A stretch of DNA of 64,000 bases from Clostridioides difficile ATCC 9689 = DSM 1296 (GTDB lineage: Bacteria; Bacillota; Clostridia; Peptostreptococcales; Peptostreptococcaceae): assembly GCF_001077535.1 (NCBI RefSeq), contig NZ_CP011968.1:2356001-2420000 (forward strand), written 5' to 3'. The notes beneath the pieces were generated by a model. It did no database searches, was not told the DNA's origin, and was given only the letters and a program-made list of their open reading frames with translations. Each line of letters begins with the position of its first letter. Within the stretch, counting starts at the first letter, position 1. Position numbers and translations under genes: made by a program. Below are positions 27,570-36,201 of the stretch, piece by piece.

Positions 27570-27651
27570 ACCTTCTTTTAAGCCAATTTTTATATAATAG
27601 TAATATAATTTTAAAGTTATTACTAATAATAATATATTAATTGAAGAAGGT
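27570..27651 (-). promoter_or_regulatory. Leader hairpin that can mask the amidase ribosome site
   Basis: On the minus strand ACCTTCTT (from 27651) is exactly complementary to AAGAAGGT (ending 27570), the amidase ribosome site. The 66 nt between them also pair imperfectly (CAATT with AATTG, then TATAT with ATATA, and AGTAATA with TATTACT). The whole leader can fold as one long stem with the ribosome site buried. Confidence 0.4.
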
Positions 27652-27847
27652 AAAAGTTCTCCGTGATTATCATTTTTTTAACATATTTGTCTTATTTTAT
27701 CATAAATCTATATTTTTTAAATATTATACTATACTTATTATTTATAATTGTTTAATTAATCATTTATATCTATGATAAATATATCAATATCTATTTTCCT
27801 TTAACCAAATGCTATTTTAATAAGTTTAAGTTTTAGCTTTAAAATAC

Positions 27848-28795
27848 TTAATAATACAATAAAAGTGATGTATTTACAAATAATTCTTCTGGATTTAATT
27901 CATTTATTGATGTATGTTCAATTTTTATATTTATATTTTTCATATCTTCATAAATAATTCCAACTGGAGAACAAATGAAACAAGAAAATCCAAAAGTTTT
28001 TGTTATTTTTTTTACCTTATTATCACCAAAACTTATTTGCTTTTTACAATCGTTTATATTTTCATTGTTATTTTGTATATCATTTTTATAATACTTATCT
28101 TTTTTAATGTCATTAGACTTATTTACTGTTTTAAAATTACTCCTATTTTTACAACTATAGTCTATTTCAACTTCTATACACCCAAAAACTATCAAGTTAC
28201 ATAATTTCAAATTACTACCTTTGTTTATAAGATTTTTCATAGGTTTAACATCAAATATTTTACTATTTACATTTACTTTTAATATATCTCTTAGATTTTT
28301 AGGAGCTTTTAAAGTATTACTTATATTCAATTGTTTGAATACAATTTTATTTACATTAGTATAAACTCTATTACTTTCTATTGATATTCTTGTTGGGAAT
28401 TTATCTAGATTACACTTATAATAATAGTATATATTAGCACTATTCTTTATAATCCTATGTGCAGAATTTGGTAAAACTACACTCTTAAAAGATATTATTT
28501 TTTTACAACTTGCATCTATTCTCCCTATGTAAAAACCTTTCTGTGGGTCTAATCCACGTTTTATAATGCCATTAACTTTTACAGTATTATTTATAAACTC
28601 TATATATTTAGAAATATAATCTTTGAAAAATATATTTCCAGTTTTGTACCTACTTGTATTTGTAACAATAATAGTGTAGGTCAAAATCTCAAATACAGAT
28701 GCACATTTTTTATCAACATATTTTTCTACTTTTATAATACTTCCATTTGCATCATTTGAAAATACATCATTAAAAGTAGTTTTCGTTATTCTCAT
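27848..28795 (-). CDS. DUF11-repeat plus SPOCS (DUF3794) domain protein
   Basis: A 315-residue protein of unknown function. The N-terminal ~110 residues look like a DUF11 beta-sandwich repeat (VEKYVDKKCASVFEILTYTI, then TNTS, FINNTVKVNGI). The middle and C-terminus resemble the SPOCS domain found in spore-coat and SafA/SpoVID-like proteins (KNLRDILKVNVNSKIFDVKP, then CNLIVFGCIEVEIDYS). There is no signal peptide. The start with AAAGGTGG is the ATG at 28795. It begins 28 nt after the frameshifted SPOCS gene, so the pair is probably an operon. The combination suggests a spore-envelope protein, by inference from the domains. Confidence 0.6.
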   Translation of the reverse strand: MRITKTTFNDVFSNDANGSIIKVEKYVDKKCASVFEILTYTIIVTNTSRYKTGNIFFKDYISKYIEFINNTVKVNGIIKRGLDPQKGFYIGRIDASCKKIISFKSVVLPNSAHRIIKNSANIYYYYKCNLDKFPTRISIESNRVYTNVNKIVFKQLNISNTLKAPKNLRDILKVNVNSKIFDVKPMKNLINKGSNLKLCNLIVFGCIEVEIDYSCKNRSNFKTVNKSNDIKKDKYYKNDIQNNNENINDCKKQISFGDNKVKKITKTFGFSCFICSPVGIIYEDMKNINIKIEHTSINELNPEELFVNTSLLLYY

Positions 28796-28822
28796 TGCAT
28801 CCACCTTTCTATAATTTAAAGA

Positions 28823-29313
28823 TTACTCTATCTTGGAACTATTTTCATAACTTATAATTGCAGTAACACTAATAAATAAATTATCATCTAAAATAGATGA
28901 AGTAATATCTTGTATAAGATACTTTAAATTAATTTTATCTTTATTTTCTATCTTTCTAGGCATTTGTATAAATGTACTAAAGGGTATTTTTAATTTAAAT
29001 GTATTTTTTTACTAGAATTTCTATTTCTTTTATTTCCTGCATAATCTAATATTGCATCAATATCTATATCACCAACTAAAATCAACTTCTTTCCTGTAAG
29101 TTGTTCATCTTCTAATGATATACATTCTATAGTATCAACAAGACTTATATTGTTAATATTCATATTGTAAACATATGTCTCTAATGAATTTATTACAGTT
29201 TTTTTAGAAGCTAATTTAAAATTTTTATATGTATTAAATTGAGATAAATAAAGAGTCTTTTCTAGTTTTTCACATCTTTCAAGGTTGTATATTACCTTAT
29301 TATTTTCATACAT
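28823..29313 (-). pseudogene. SPOCS (DUF3794) protein with frameshift at an A7 tract
   Basis: The first frame (29313 to a TAA at 28990) gives 107 residues, including a SPOCS-like segment (LTGKKLILVGDIDIDAILDY). The domain continues in the -1 frame directly after a run of seven A (T on plus, 29004-29010): KLKIPFSTFIQMPRKIENK and about 35 more residues to a TAA at 28823, matching the usual SPOCS pattern 'VPF.TFI.LP'. One more A would restore a continuous ~163-residue protein. It is therefore a frameshifted pseudogene, a homopolymer phase variant or a slippage product. GGGAG is 12 nt before the ATG. Confidence 0.6.
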
Positions 29314-29525
29314 AATCGCATCAATCTCCCTGTATCTATATATTAATACTATTCATAAAAATTATTTCAAATTACCATTTTTTATTATTCACTATCTAGT
29401 TGTTATTTACTTTTAAGAAAGAATCCTTTTTTACTTCATTAATTTCAATTTACAAGTAAAAGTCTTTCTGAAAATTATATATATATCTCTCTATTCACTT
29501 TTTTATAAGTAATTATAATTTTTAT

Positions 29526-29542
29526 AGACTAACGGTCAGTCT
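29526..29542. promoter_or_regulatory. TetR-type operator-like palindrome without a partner gene
   Basis: AGACTAACGGTCAGTCT has 7-bp arms with one mismatch. It resembles the GACTGAC-type sites of AcrR/QacR-class TetR regulators. No TetR gene or complete downstream gene is adjacent. Confidence 0.35.
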
Positions 29543-29704
29543 TAAGGGAAAAGATGTTCTTTAAGTGCAGAATTTAGATAAAGTAAATAATCCTTTTATA
29601 AATAATTCCAAGTTTTAACTTAAATAATTTAATTTACAGTATAAAGTAAATTTTGAAAGATAATGATATCGATTTAATAATTAAAAGTAAAAACATGTCA
29701 AAAT

Positions 29705-29733
29705 AAGGCTATGATTTTAAAAATCATAGCCTT
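29705..29733 (-). terminator. Terminator of the glucosaminidase gene
   Basis: Perfect 13-bp stem AAGGCTATGATTT / AAATCATAGCCTT with a 3-nt loop, 23 nt after the stop codon. Confidence 0.65.
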
Positions 29734-29755
29734 ATCAATAAAAATTTAATCAAAG

Positions 29756-30649
29756 TTACATTTCACTTTGAATTTCACTGTCTATTAATTGAAGATTATA
29801 CTGTTGAATTAATTCTATTAGACGAGCTGCATATATACTATTGCCATTTTCATCCTTCGCAGTACTATAACCTGCCTTTTCTAATGCTTTAGCTTGATAT
29901 ATATACGTTTTTGCATCAAATACACCATTGTTTTTATACCTTTTATTTGTGGCTAAAAATTTTGCATGGTCTTTTATAGATTCATTTTTATCATCATATA
30001 TTCTAAATTTATCATCTATAATTGTATCTAAATGTTCTTTCGTTTCTAAAGTCACTGACTTACCTTTCCAATAAGCGTCAGCCTTTATACCAAATAGATT
30101 GTTATATTGTTTTGCCAAAGTTGACTTGCCCCAGCTAGATTCTATTATAGCTTGTGCAATAGTTATAGATGGAAGTATTTTATAATCCTTATAATTTTGT
30201 ATTGCTTCTGTTTTAATTTCATCAATAAACTTCATATATTTTGTATCAGACTTCAATCTTTCTGGTTTTATACCATAATCCTTAAGATTGTCTATATAAT
30301 TATCAACCAATCTTTTTTGTCTATTACTAAATTCTAACTCATCCAAAATATCACTTAACTTATTTATTTTATTATTTTTAGAAAAATTCTTAACAAATAA
30401 ATCTGATACTTCTTGTATCTGTGAATCCTTAACGTTTTTTAAGTTATTTTTATTTAACACAGCAACAATGGAAGCTACATACTTCCAGTTAACTTGTGCA
30501 TTATTTTTACTTGCTAAATCAGCATATTTTATATACTTACTGACATTTATATCATCCTTTTTTATCTCTCTAGATGAATATTCCTTCACTAATACACCTA
30601 TTAAAATTGATATTATCAGTATTATAACAATGAATTTTTTATTCTTCAT
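29756..30649 (-). CDS. Membrane-anchored endo-beta-N-acetylglucosaminidase
   Basis: Peptidoglycan hydrolase of 297 residues. An N-terminal hydrophobic segment (about residues 5-21, FIVIILIISILIGVLV) acts as signal anchor. A variable helical region of about 115 residues follows, then the glucosaminidase (PF01832) domain from about 145 to 290. Catalytic-type glutamate is in IAQAIIESSWGKS, followed by NNLFGIKA and the conserved DDKFRIYDD region. GGGAGG precedes the ATG. It is monocistronic and would act outside the membrane during wall remodelling. It differs from Cwp24 in having no CWB2 repeats. Confidence 0.88.
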   Translation of the reverse strand: MKNKKFIVIILIISILIGVLVKEYSSREIKKDDINVSKYIKYADLASKNNAQVNWKYVASIVAVLNKNNLKNVKDSQIQEVSDLFVKNFSKNNKINKLSDILDELEFSNRQKRLVDNYIDNLKDYGIKPERLKSDTKYMKFIDEIKTEAIQNYKDYKILPSITIAQAIIESSWGKSTLAKQYNNLFGIKADAYWKGKSVTLETKEHLDTIIDDKFRIYDDKNESIKDHAKFLATNKRYKNNGVFDAKTYIYQAKALEKAGYSTAKDENGNSIYAARLIELIQQYNLQLIDSEIQSEM

Positions 30650-30803
30650 AAATATTGTCCTCCCTTATACTATCTGCTGAATATAATATACCTTACTTTT
30701 GTGACATATTCTTTACGAAATTTTGAAGATTTTATGAAGATTTATGAAATATATTTAATTAAAAGCACTACTATTGTTATAATATATAGTTTTCTATCAC
30801 ACA

Positions 30804-30850
30804 AAATAGTTAAAATAAATAAATAATTAGATAGCTTATTTTAACTATTT
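30804..30850 (-). terminator. Terminator of the GH65/pgmB operon
   Basis: Perfect 15-bp stem AAATAGTTAAAATAA / TTATTTTAACTATTT around a 17-nt loop, 24 nt past the GH65 stop, with TTTTG following on the minus strand. Confidence 0.65.
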
Positions 30851-30873
30851 ATATAATAAAAATATTATTAAAT

Positions 30874-33159
30874 CTATTTATCAATTTTTATACATTTTTC
30901 TAATATATATTTTTTCCCATATACAATAATTTTTATTGGTCTACCTTTTAAATTTTCTATTTTAATTAAATCACTACATACATCTACATTAATAATATTA
31001 TCTCTATAATTTATATTGAAAGAATAATTTTTCCACTCTTTTGGCAACTTAGGGTCAAAAGATAGAGTTTCATTCCATGTTCTCATGCCTGCAAATCCAT
31101 GTACAATGGAAAGCCATGAACCAGACATTGAAGTTATGTGCAGTCCATCATTTGTATCATTATTGTAATTATCTAAATCAAGCCTAGCTGTTCTTGAATA
31201 TAATTCATAAGCCTTTTCTAGGTTATCTATTTCTGAGGCAATAATAGAATAAATACTAGAAGATAAAGAAGATTCATGTACAGTATATTTTTCATAGAAG
31301 TCAAAATTTCTCTTTTTTTCTTCTTTAGTAAATCTATTTCCAAAATAGTAAATTCCCTGTAATACATCTGCTTGTTTTATAAAACACGACCTAAGAATCT
31401 TATCCCAAGACCAATTTTGATTAAGAGGAAAATTTTCTTTTGGTAAATCCTTTACTTCTACAAATTCTTTATCTAAAAAATTATCATTTTGAATTATTAT
31501 TTGTAGTTCCTCATCATACGGTAGATACATTTTATTTGATATTATTTTCCAAAACTCAACTTCTTCCCTAGTCACATTATTTCTGTCAATACATTCATTA
31601 CACTCTTTCTCTAATCGTAAGATATTTTCTACAGCATAATCTAAACACCATTTAGCTATATAATTAGTATACCAATTATTATTGATATTGTTTTCATACT
31701 CGTTTGGACCTGTTACTCCATGTATCATATACAAATCTTTTTTTGTAGACAAATGAACTCTACTTGCCCAAAATCTAGCTATTTCTATTATTACATCTAT
31801 TCCTTTTTCTTTTATATATTTATAGTCACCTGTATAATTTGTATAGTTATATATTGCATATACTATACTTCCATTTCGGTGGATTTCCTCAAATGTTATC
31901 TCCCATTCATTATGACATTCTACTCCATCAAATGTTACCATTGGATATAAAGCACCTTTAAGCCCTAGTTTTTTTGCATTATCCTTTGCCTGTTCTAACT
32001 GATTGTACCTATATTCTAAAAGATTTCTAGTTACCTCCTTATCTGCTACACCTAGATATACTGGAACACAAAACGCTTCTGTATCCCAATAAGTAGCTCC
32101 TCCATACTTTTCACCAGTAAATCCTTTTGGACCTATATTTAATCGCGAATCTTCTCCATAATATGTTGAAAATAGTTGGAATAAATTATATCTTATACCT
32201 TGTTGGCTACTTTTATCTCCATTTATTTTTACATCTGCACTTTCCCATCTTTTATTCCACAACTTTGTATGTTCATTTAATATATCATCATAACTTTTAG
32301 ATAGTTCTCTATTTAAAATGTCTTCACATTTTCTTAATAGCTCACTTTCCTTATAATCTCTAGTTGAAGTTATAGATACATATTTTTCTATACTTGCAAC
32401 CTCATTTTTTAAAACATCCATTGTTATCGAATTTTCACAGTAATTATAATCACTCTCATGAGATACAGCTTCTACATCACCATTTGTCTTAATATACATC
32501 ATTGAACCCACAGTGAATACTGGTGTATTAAATGCATTCTCCTTTGTTCGAGAAAGAATACTACCTTTATATTCTAAAGAACTTGAAGAAATTCCATTCC
32601 AAAACTTTTCATCATAGTTTGAATCTTCATTTTTTATATTTGAATCTAAATATGGTACAAATTTTATTTTAGTATTAGAATTTAATGATTTTATACTGTA
32701 TTTAATTACTGCAAGTTCCTTAACAGATATACTTAAAAACCTAGCAACCCTAACTTCAAATTTTTTATCATTTATATTTACAATAAACCTACGATTTAAA
32801 ATACCATTTTTCATATCTAATTCTCTATAAAAATCTTCTACTTTACATTTTGCTAAATCTAATTCTACATCATCTATGAAAATTCTTACACCTATATAGT
32901 TGACTGAATTAGGAATTTTACCAAAGTATTCTGGATACCCATTTTTCCACCAACCAACACGAGTTTTGTCTGGAAACCATACTCCAGCTATATAAGACCC
33001 CTTGTGTGTATCTCCACTATAATTTTCCTCATAGTTTCCTCTCATACCCATATATCCATTGCCTATACTCATTATGGACTCTGCTAATCTATTTTCTTTG
33101 ATTTCAATCTTATCTTGTATAATCTTCCACTCATCTACATTACTAAATAAACATTTCAT
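30874..33159 (-). CDS. Glycoside hydrolase family 65 disaccharide phosphorylase
   Basis: Inverting phosphorylase of 761 residues that splits an alpha-glucosyl disaccharide (maltose, trehalose, kojibiose or nigerose) with phosphate to beta-glucose 1-phosphate and glucose. It has the N-terminal beta-sandwich, the (alpha/alpha)6 barrel with catalytic glutamate in GPNEYENN (family norm GPDEYHEN), the WDTEAF motif, and the phosphate loop HITSMSGSW. Residues that set linkage specificity cannot be read reliably. It overlaps the upstream beta-phosphoglucomutase by 4 nt, which converts its beta-glucose 1-phosphate product to glucose 6-phosphate. Confidence 0.92.
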   Translation of the reverse strand: MKCLFSNVDEWKIIQDKIEIKENRLAESIMSIGNGYMGMRGNYEENYSGDTHKGSYIAGVWFPDKTRVGWWKNGYPEYFGKIPNSVNYIGVRIFIDDVELDLAKCKVEDFYRELDMKNGILNRRFIVNINDKKFEVRVARFLSISVKELAVIKYSIKSLNSNTKIKFVPYLDSNIKNEDSNYDEKFWNGISSSSLEYKGSILSRTKENAFNTPVFTVGSMMYIKTNGDVEAVSHESDYNYCENSITMDVLKNEVASIEKYVSITSTRDYKESELLRKCEDILNRELSKSYDDILNEHTKLWNKRWESADVKINGDKSSQQGIRYNLFQLFSTYYGEDSRLNIGPKGFTGEKYGGATYWDTEAFCVPVYLGVADKEVTRNLLEYRYNQLEQAKDNAKKLGLKGALYPMVTFDGVECHNEWEITFEEIHRNGSIVYAIYNYTNYTGDYKYIKEKGIDVIIEIARFWASRVHLSTKKDLYMIHGVTGPNEYENNINNNWYTNYIAKWCLDYAVENILRLEKECNECIDRNNVTREEVEFWKIISNKMYLPYDEELQIIIQNDNFLDKEFVEVKDLPKENFPLNQNWSWDKILRSCFIKQADVLQGIYYFGNRFTKEEKKRNFDFYEKYTVHESSLSSSIYSIIASEIDNLEKAYELYSRTARLDLDNYNNDTNDGLHITSMSGSWLSIVHGFAGMRTWNETLSFDPKLPKEWKNYSFNINYRDNIINVDVCSDLIKIENLKGRPIKIIVYGKKYILEKCIKIDK

Positions 33160-33836
33160 ATAATTCTCCTAACTATATACTCATTATACTTTTCTTGTAT
33201 ATATTCAAACTTTAATTGATTTGTTGAATCTACAACTAAATTTGCTTTTTTTAAGTTTTCATAATTTCCAACACCAACAGAAAACATATTAGCTGAGTTT
33301 ATAGCGTCTATACCTGCACTTGCATCCTCTATCCCTATGCAATTTTGTGGATTTACATTAAGCCCTTTCGCTGACATAAGAAATATCTCTGGATGTGGTT
33401 TATTGTTTTTACATTTTCCTGCATCAGCTATAAAATCAAATTTGTCACTTATACCCAAATGATTTAATACATTTATTGCATTCTTACTTGCAGAAGATAG
33501 ACCTATCTTTATATTATTAGATTTTACATCAATTAACAAGCTTTCTATACCTGGCAAAATATCATTTGAAGTTATCTCATCTATCAATGATACATAGTAA
33601 TTATTTTTTTCTTCAGCCATTCTCACTTTTTCTTCTTCTGAAAATGAATATTTCTTATTTCCAAATTCTAATATCCTGTCCAATGACTCCATTCTACTTA
33701 TGCCTTTTAAAGATTCATTAAATTTTGTGTCTATATCTATCCCAACTTTATGGGCTAGTTTTCTCCAAGCCATATAGTGATAATATGCAGTATCTGTAAT
33801 TACACCATCTAAATCAAATATAAATGCTTCAATCAT
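33156..33836 (-). CDS. pgmB: Beta-phosphoglucomutase
   Basis: HAD-superfamily enzyme of 226 residues interconverting beta-glucose 1-phosphate and glucose 6-phosphate. Motif I FDLDGVITDTAYYHYMAWR (residues 6-24) has the nucleophile and acid/base aspartates and the H/W signature that distinguishes beta-PGM from phosphatases. Later motifs are GLSSASKNA, the lysine in KPHPEIFL and GIEDASAGI. The 4-nt overlap with the GH65 gene shows tight coupling. Together they save ATP compared with hydrolysis plus hexokinase. Confidence 0.93.
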   Translation of the reverse strand: MIEAFIFDLDGVITDTAYYHYMAWRKLAHKVGIDIDTKFNESLKGISRMESLDRILEFGNKKYSFSEEEKVRMAEEKNNYYVSLIDEITSNDILPGIESLLIDVKSNNIKIGLSSASKNAINVLNHLGISDKFDFIADAGKCKNNKPHPEIFLMSAKGLNVNPQNCIGIEDASAGIDAINSANMFSVGVGNYENLKKANLVVDSTNQLKFEYIQEKYNEYIVRRII

Positions 33837-34060
33837 TCTTATTTCCTCTTTCTACAAGAAATTTTTAGACTAATAATCAATTTATTTTCTATCTTGTATT
33901 TAAGATATTATTTATAAAATTATCTACTCTAACTCAGTCTTTAATTTAAAATCTACTTTCAATTCACTCACTTGTAGACCATATTTTTTTATCGTTTATA
34001 AAGACTTATTTAAACTGTATAATAATTTAACATGAAATCTAAAATAAATACTTTTTTGTA

Positions 34061-35944
34061 TTATTTTAAAATAATGAACTTGTATTTCTCTAACATTAGT
34101 TCTTCTTTTAAATCAACTATTTCTTCTTCATATAAATCTTTTACTTTTTTATTTGCTAAATAATCTGGTAACGTCAAAATTATATTTTTAGATGAATTAT
34201 TTATTATTATAGAAATAGATTCTTTTTTCAATATAATCGTTCCATTTTCCTTATCTGCTAACACCCATTCATTTGATATAGACCTAAGTTCTTTATTTTC
34301 TTTACGAAGTCTAATAATCTTCTTCATAAAATCAAATATATCCTTATTCCATTTTTCTTCATTCCATTCCATACATTTTCTTTGACCTTCAGATATTGAA
34401 CTTAATTCTCCTTCCATTCCGATTTCATCACCATAGTATATACAAGGACATCCTGTTTGTACAAACATAAACATATATGCAAGTTTAAATCTATCAATAT
34501 TTCCATTAGCATAAGTCAATATTCTTGTAGTATCGTGACTTCCAAGTAAATTAAAAATAACTTCACTAACTTGTATTGGATAACTTACCATTACATCATT
34601 TATCATATACTTAAATTCTTCGGCGTTTATCTCATCTGTACAAAAGAATTTTTTCATGGCTTCTGACATCAAGTAATTCATAACTGAATCAAATTGGTCA
34701 CCCATTAGCCATGGTAAACTACCATGCCAAATTTCTCCCAATATATAAATGTCTGGTTTTACTTTTTTGACTTCTTCTCTAAACTTTCTCCAAAAAACAT
34801 GGTCTACTTCATTTGAAACATCTAATCTCCACGCATCTATATCAAATTCCTGTATCCAGTACTTGCCTACATCCAATAAATATTTTATTACTTCTGAATT
34901 TTCTGTATTAAGTTTAGGCATATATTTTTCACACCCAAAGGTTTCATAAGGTATATTTTTTTCATCTATTTGTTCTATTGGAGTATCAATTTTACTCATA
35001 TCTTTTATATAAAACCAGTTTTTATATCGAGAATTTTCCTTATTTTGAACTACATCTTGCCACTGTTTAGAATAATATCCTATATGATTAAAAACAGCAT
35101 CCAACATTATTTTTATATTTCTCTTATGCGCTTCTTCTATTAGTTTTTTTAAAGTCTCTTTATCTCCTAATGTAGGGTCTACCTCCATATAATCTACCGT
35201 ATCATATCTATGATTGGTTTTTCCAATTGTAATAGGGCAAAAGTAAATTCCGTTTATTCCCAAATCACTCAAATAATCTAAGTGTTCTATCACACCTTGT
35301 AAATCTCCACCTGTAAAATTATCTCTGGTTGGAATAGCTCCCCATTTATCTACTCCTTCTGGGTTTATAGACGGGTCACCATTTGCAAATCTATCTGGAA
35401 ATATCTGATACCAAACAGTATCTTTCACCCAATTTGGCACTTTAGGTATATCTATATAATTTAAATATGGATATCCAAAAAAATTACCTATTTCACATAA
35501 TTCCTTTTCATCATTTTCATTTCCCAACTCTATTATTCTTTTTTCTGTAAATAAAAGTTTTTCCTCTTGACCTTCTATTATAAAGCCATATCGTGAGCGT
35601 TTATTTAAAGGCTTACACTTAGCTATCCAATAGTCAAATAATTCAGTTTCTACTTCTTTACTCATTACTATATTTGTTCCACCAGACCAACCAACTCCAG
35701 ATGCATTTAAATTTCCTCCTCCTGCACCTCCTTTATCCCACACATATTGGTCTCCTATTCGTAAAATTACTCTTTTCGCTTCATTTTTTTTAGTTCTAAG
35801 TCTTATATGTAGTGTTTCTCTATCATAACCATAGGCATAATTGCTCATTGGTATATGTAATATAGCTTCTTTTGTTAAACTATTTTGAATTGTTCCTTTG
35901 ATTTGATTACTTAAAGTTATATTTTCTTTATTTTTATTAGACAT
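34061..35944 (-). CDS. GH13 alpha-glycosidase (neopullulanase/cyclomaltodextrinase type)
   Basis: Cytoplasmic amylase-family enzyme of 627 residues. An N-terminal carbohydrate-binding domain (about 25-150) precedes the (beta/alpha)8 barrel. Family regions visible are DAVFNH, the nucleophile in AWRLDVSNEVD, the acid/base in LGEIWH and the third acid in GSHDTTR. The N-terminal domain and the motif order fit neopullulanase, cyclomaltodextrinase or maltogenic amylase. No signal peptide, so it works on imported maltodextrins, feeding maltose to the phosphorylase downstream. AAGGAGGG precedes the ATG. It is 224 nt upstream of pgmB and may be cotranscribed. Confidence 0.9.
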   Translation of the reverse strand: MSNKNKENITLSNQIKGTIQNSLTKEAILHIPMSNYAYGYDRETLHIRLRTKKNEAKRVILRIGDQYVWDKGGAGGGNLNASGVGWSGGTNIVMSKEVETELFDYWIAKCKPLNKRSRYGFIIEGQEEKLLFTEKRIIELGNENDEKELCEIGNFFGYPYLNYIDIPKVPNWVKDTVWYQIFPDRFANGDPSINPEGVDKWGAIPTRDNFTGGDLQGVIEHLDYLSDLGINGIYFCPITIGKTNHRYDTVDYMEVDPTLGDKETLKKLIEEAHKRNIKIMLDAVFNHIGYYSKQWQDVVQNKENSRYKNWFYIKDMSKIDTPIEQIDEKNIPYETFGCEKYMPKLNTENSEVIKYLLDVGKYWIQEFDIDAWRLDVSNEVDHVFWRKFREEVKKVKPDIYILGEIWHGSLPWLMGDQFDSVMNYLMSEAMKKFFCTDEINAEEFKYMINDVMVSYPIQVSEVIFNLLGSHDTTRILTYANGNIDRFKLAYMFMFVQTGCPCIYYGDEIGMEGELSSISEGQRKCMEWNEEKWNKDIFDFMKKIIRLRKENKELRSISNEWVLADKENGTIILKKESISIIINNSSKNIILTLPDYLANKKVKDLYEEEIVDLKEELMLEKYKFIILK

Positions 35945-35995
35945 TTTAAAATTTCCCTCCTTTATAATAATTTATATAATCTAAAGATAGGTTAA

Positions 35996-36043
35996 TATAT
36001 TTTACTATTATATCACAATAAAAATATATAATAGTAAAATATA
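35996..36043 (-). promoter_or_regulatory. Extended -10 promoter inside an 18-bp inverted repeat, upstream of the GH13 gene
   Basis: Perfect inverted repeat, arms TATATTTTACTATTATAT (35996-36013) and its complement (36026-36043), 12-nt spacer. Between and within the arms the minus strand reads TGTGATATAAT, an extended -10 box. A dimeric repressor or an mRNA hairpin could act here. Confidence 0.4.
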
Positions 36044-36117
36044 TCAACAATAAACTATTCAATTTAAAATAAGCTATACTATTTAAATTTAATTCTATTT
36101 AGTTATTTTAGCAAAAT

Positions 36118-36147
36118 AAAAACCTCTAGTATTTTTCTAGAGGATAC
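36118..36147 (-). terminator. Terminator of the PHP phosphatase gene
   Basis: 7-bp stem CCTCTAG/CTAGAGG with a 7-nt loop, followed on the minus strand by TTTTTATTTT; a standard Rho-independent terminator. Confidence 0.75.
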
Positions 36148-36201
36148 AATATTATAACTATTAACTTTTTAACTATCCATTAATTTACTTCAAAACACAC
36201 T

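Larger units (their letters stand above)
29314..29755. other. Intergenic region with orphan operator-like palindrome and hairpins
   Basis: No gene of useful size. It contains an imperfect hairpin at 29416-29469 (AGAAAGA/TCTTTCT with CTTTT-ACTT/AAGTAAAAG inside), a TetR-type palindrome at 29526-29542, and the glucosaminidase terminator at its right end. Confidence 0.45.

Noticed and set aside
27016-30649. Prophage or prophage remnant around the endolysin-like amidase
   Set aside because: No integrase, structural, holin or replication genes and no attachment repeats; neighbours are SPOCS and cell-wall genes.
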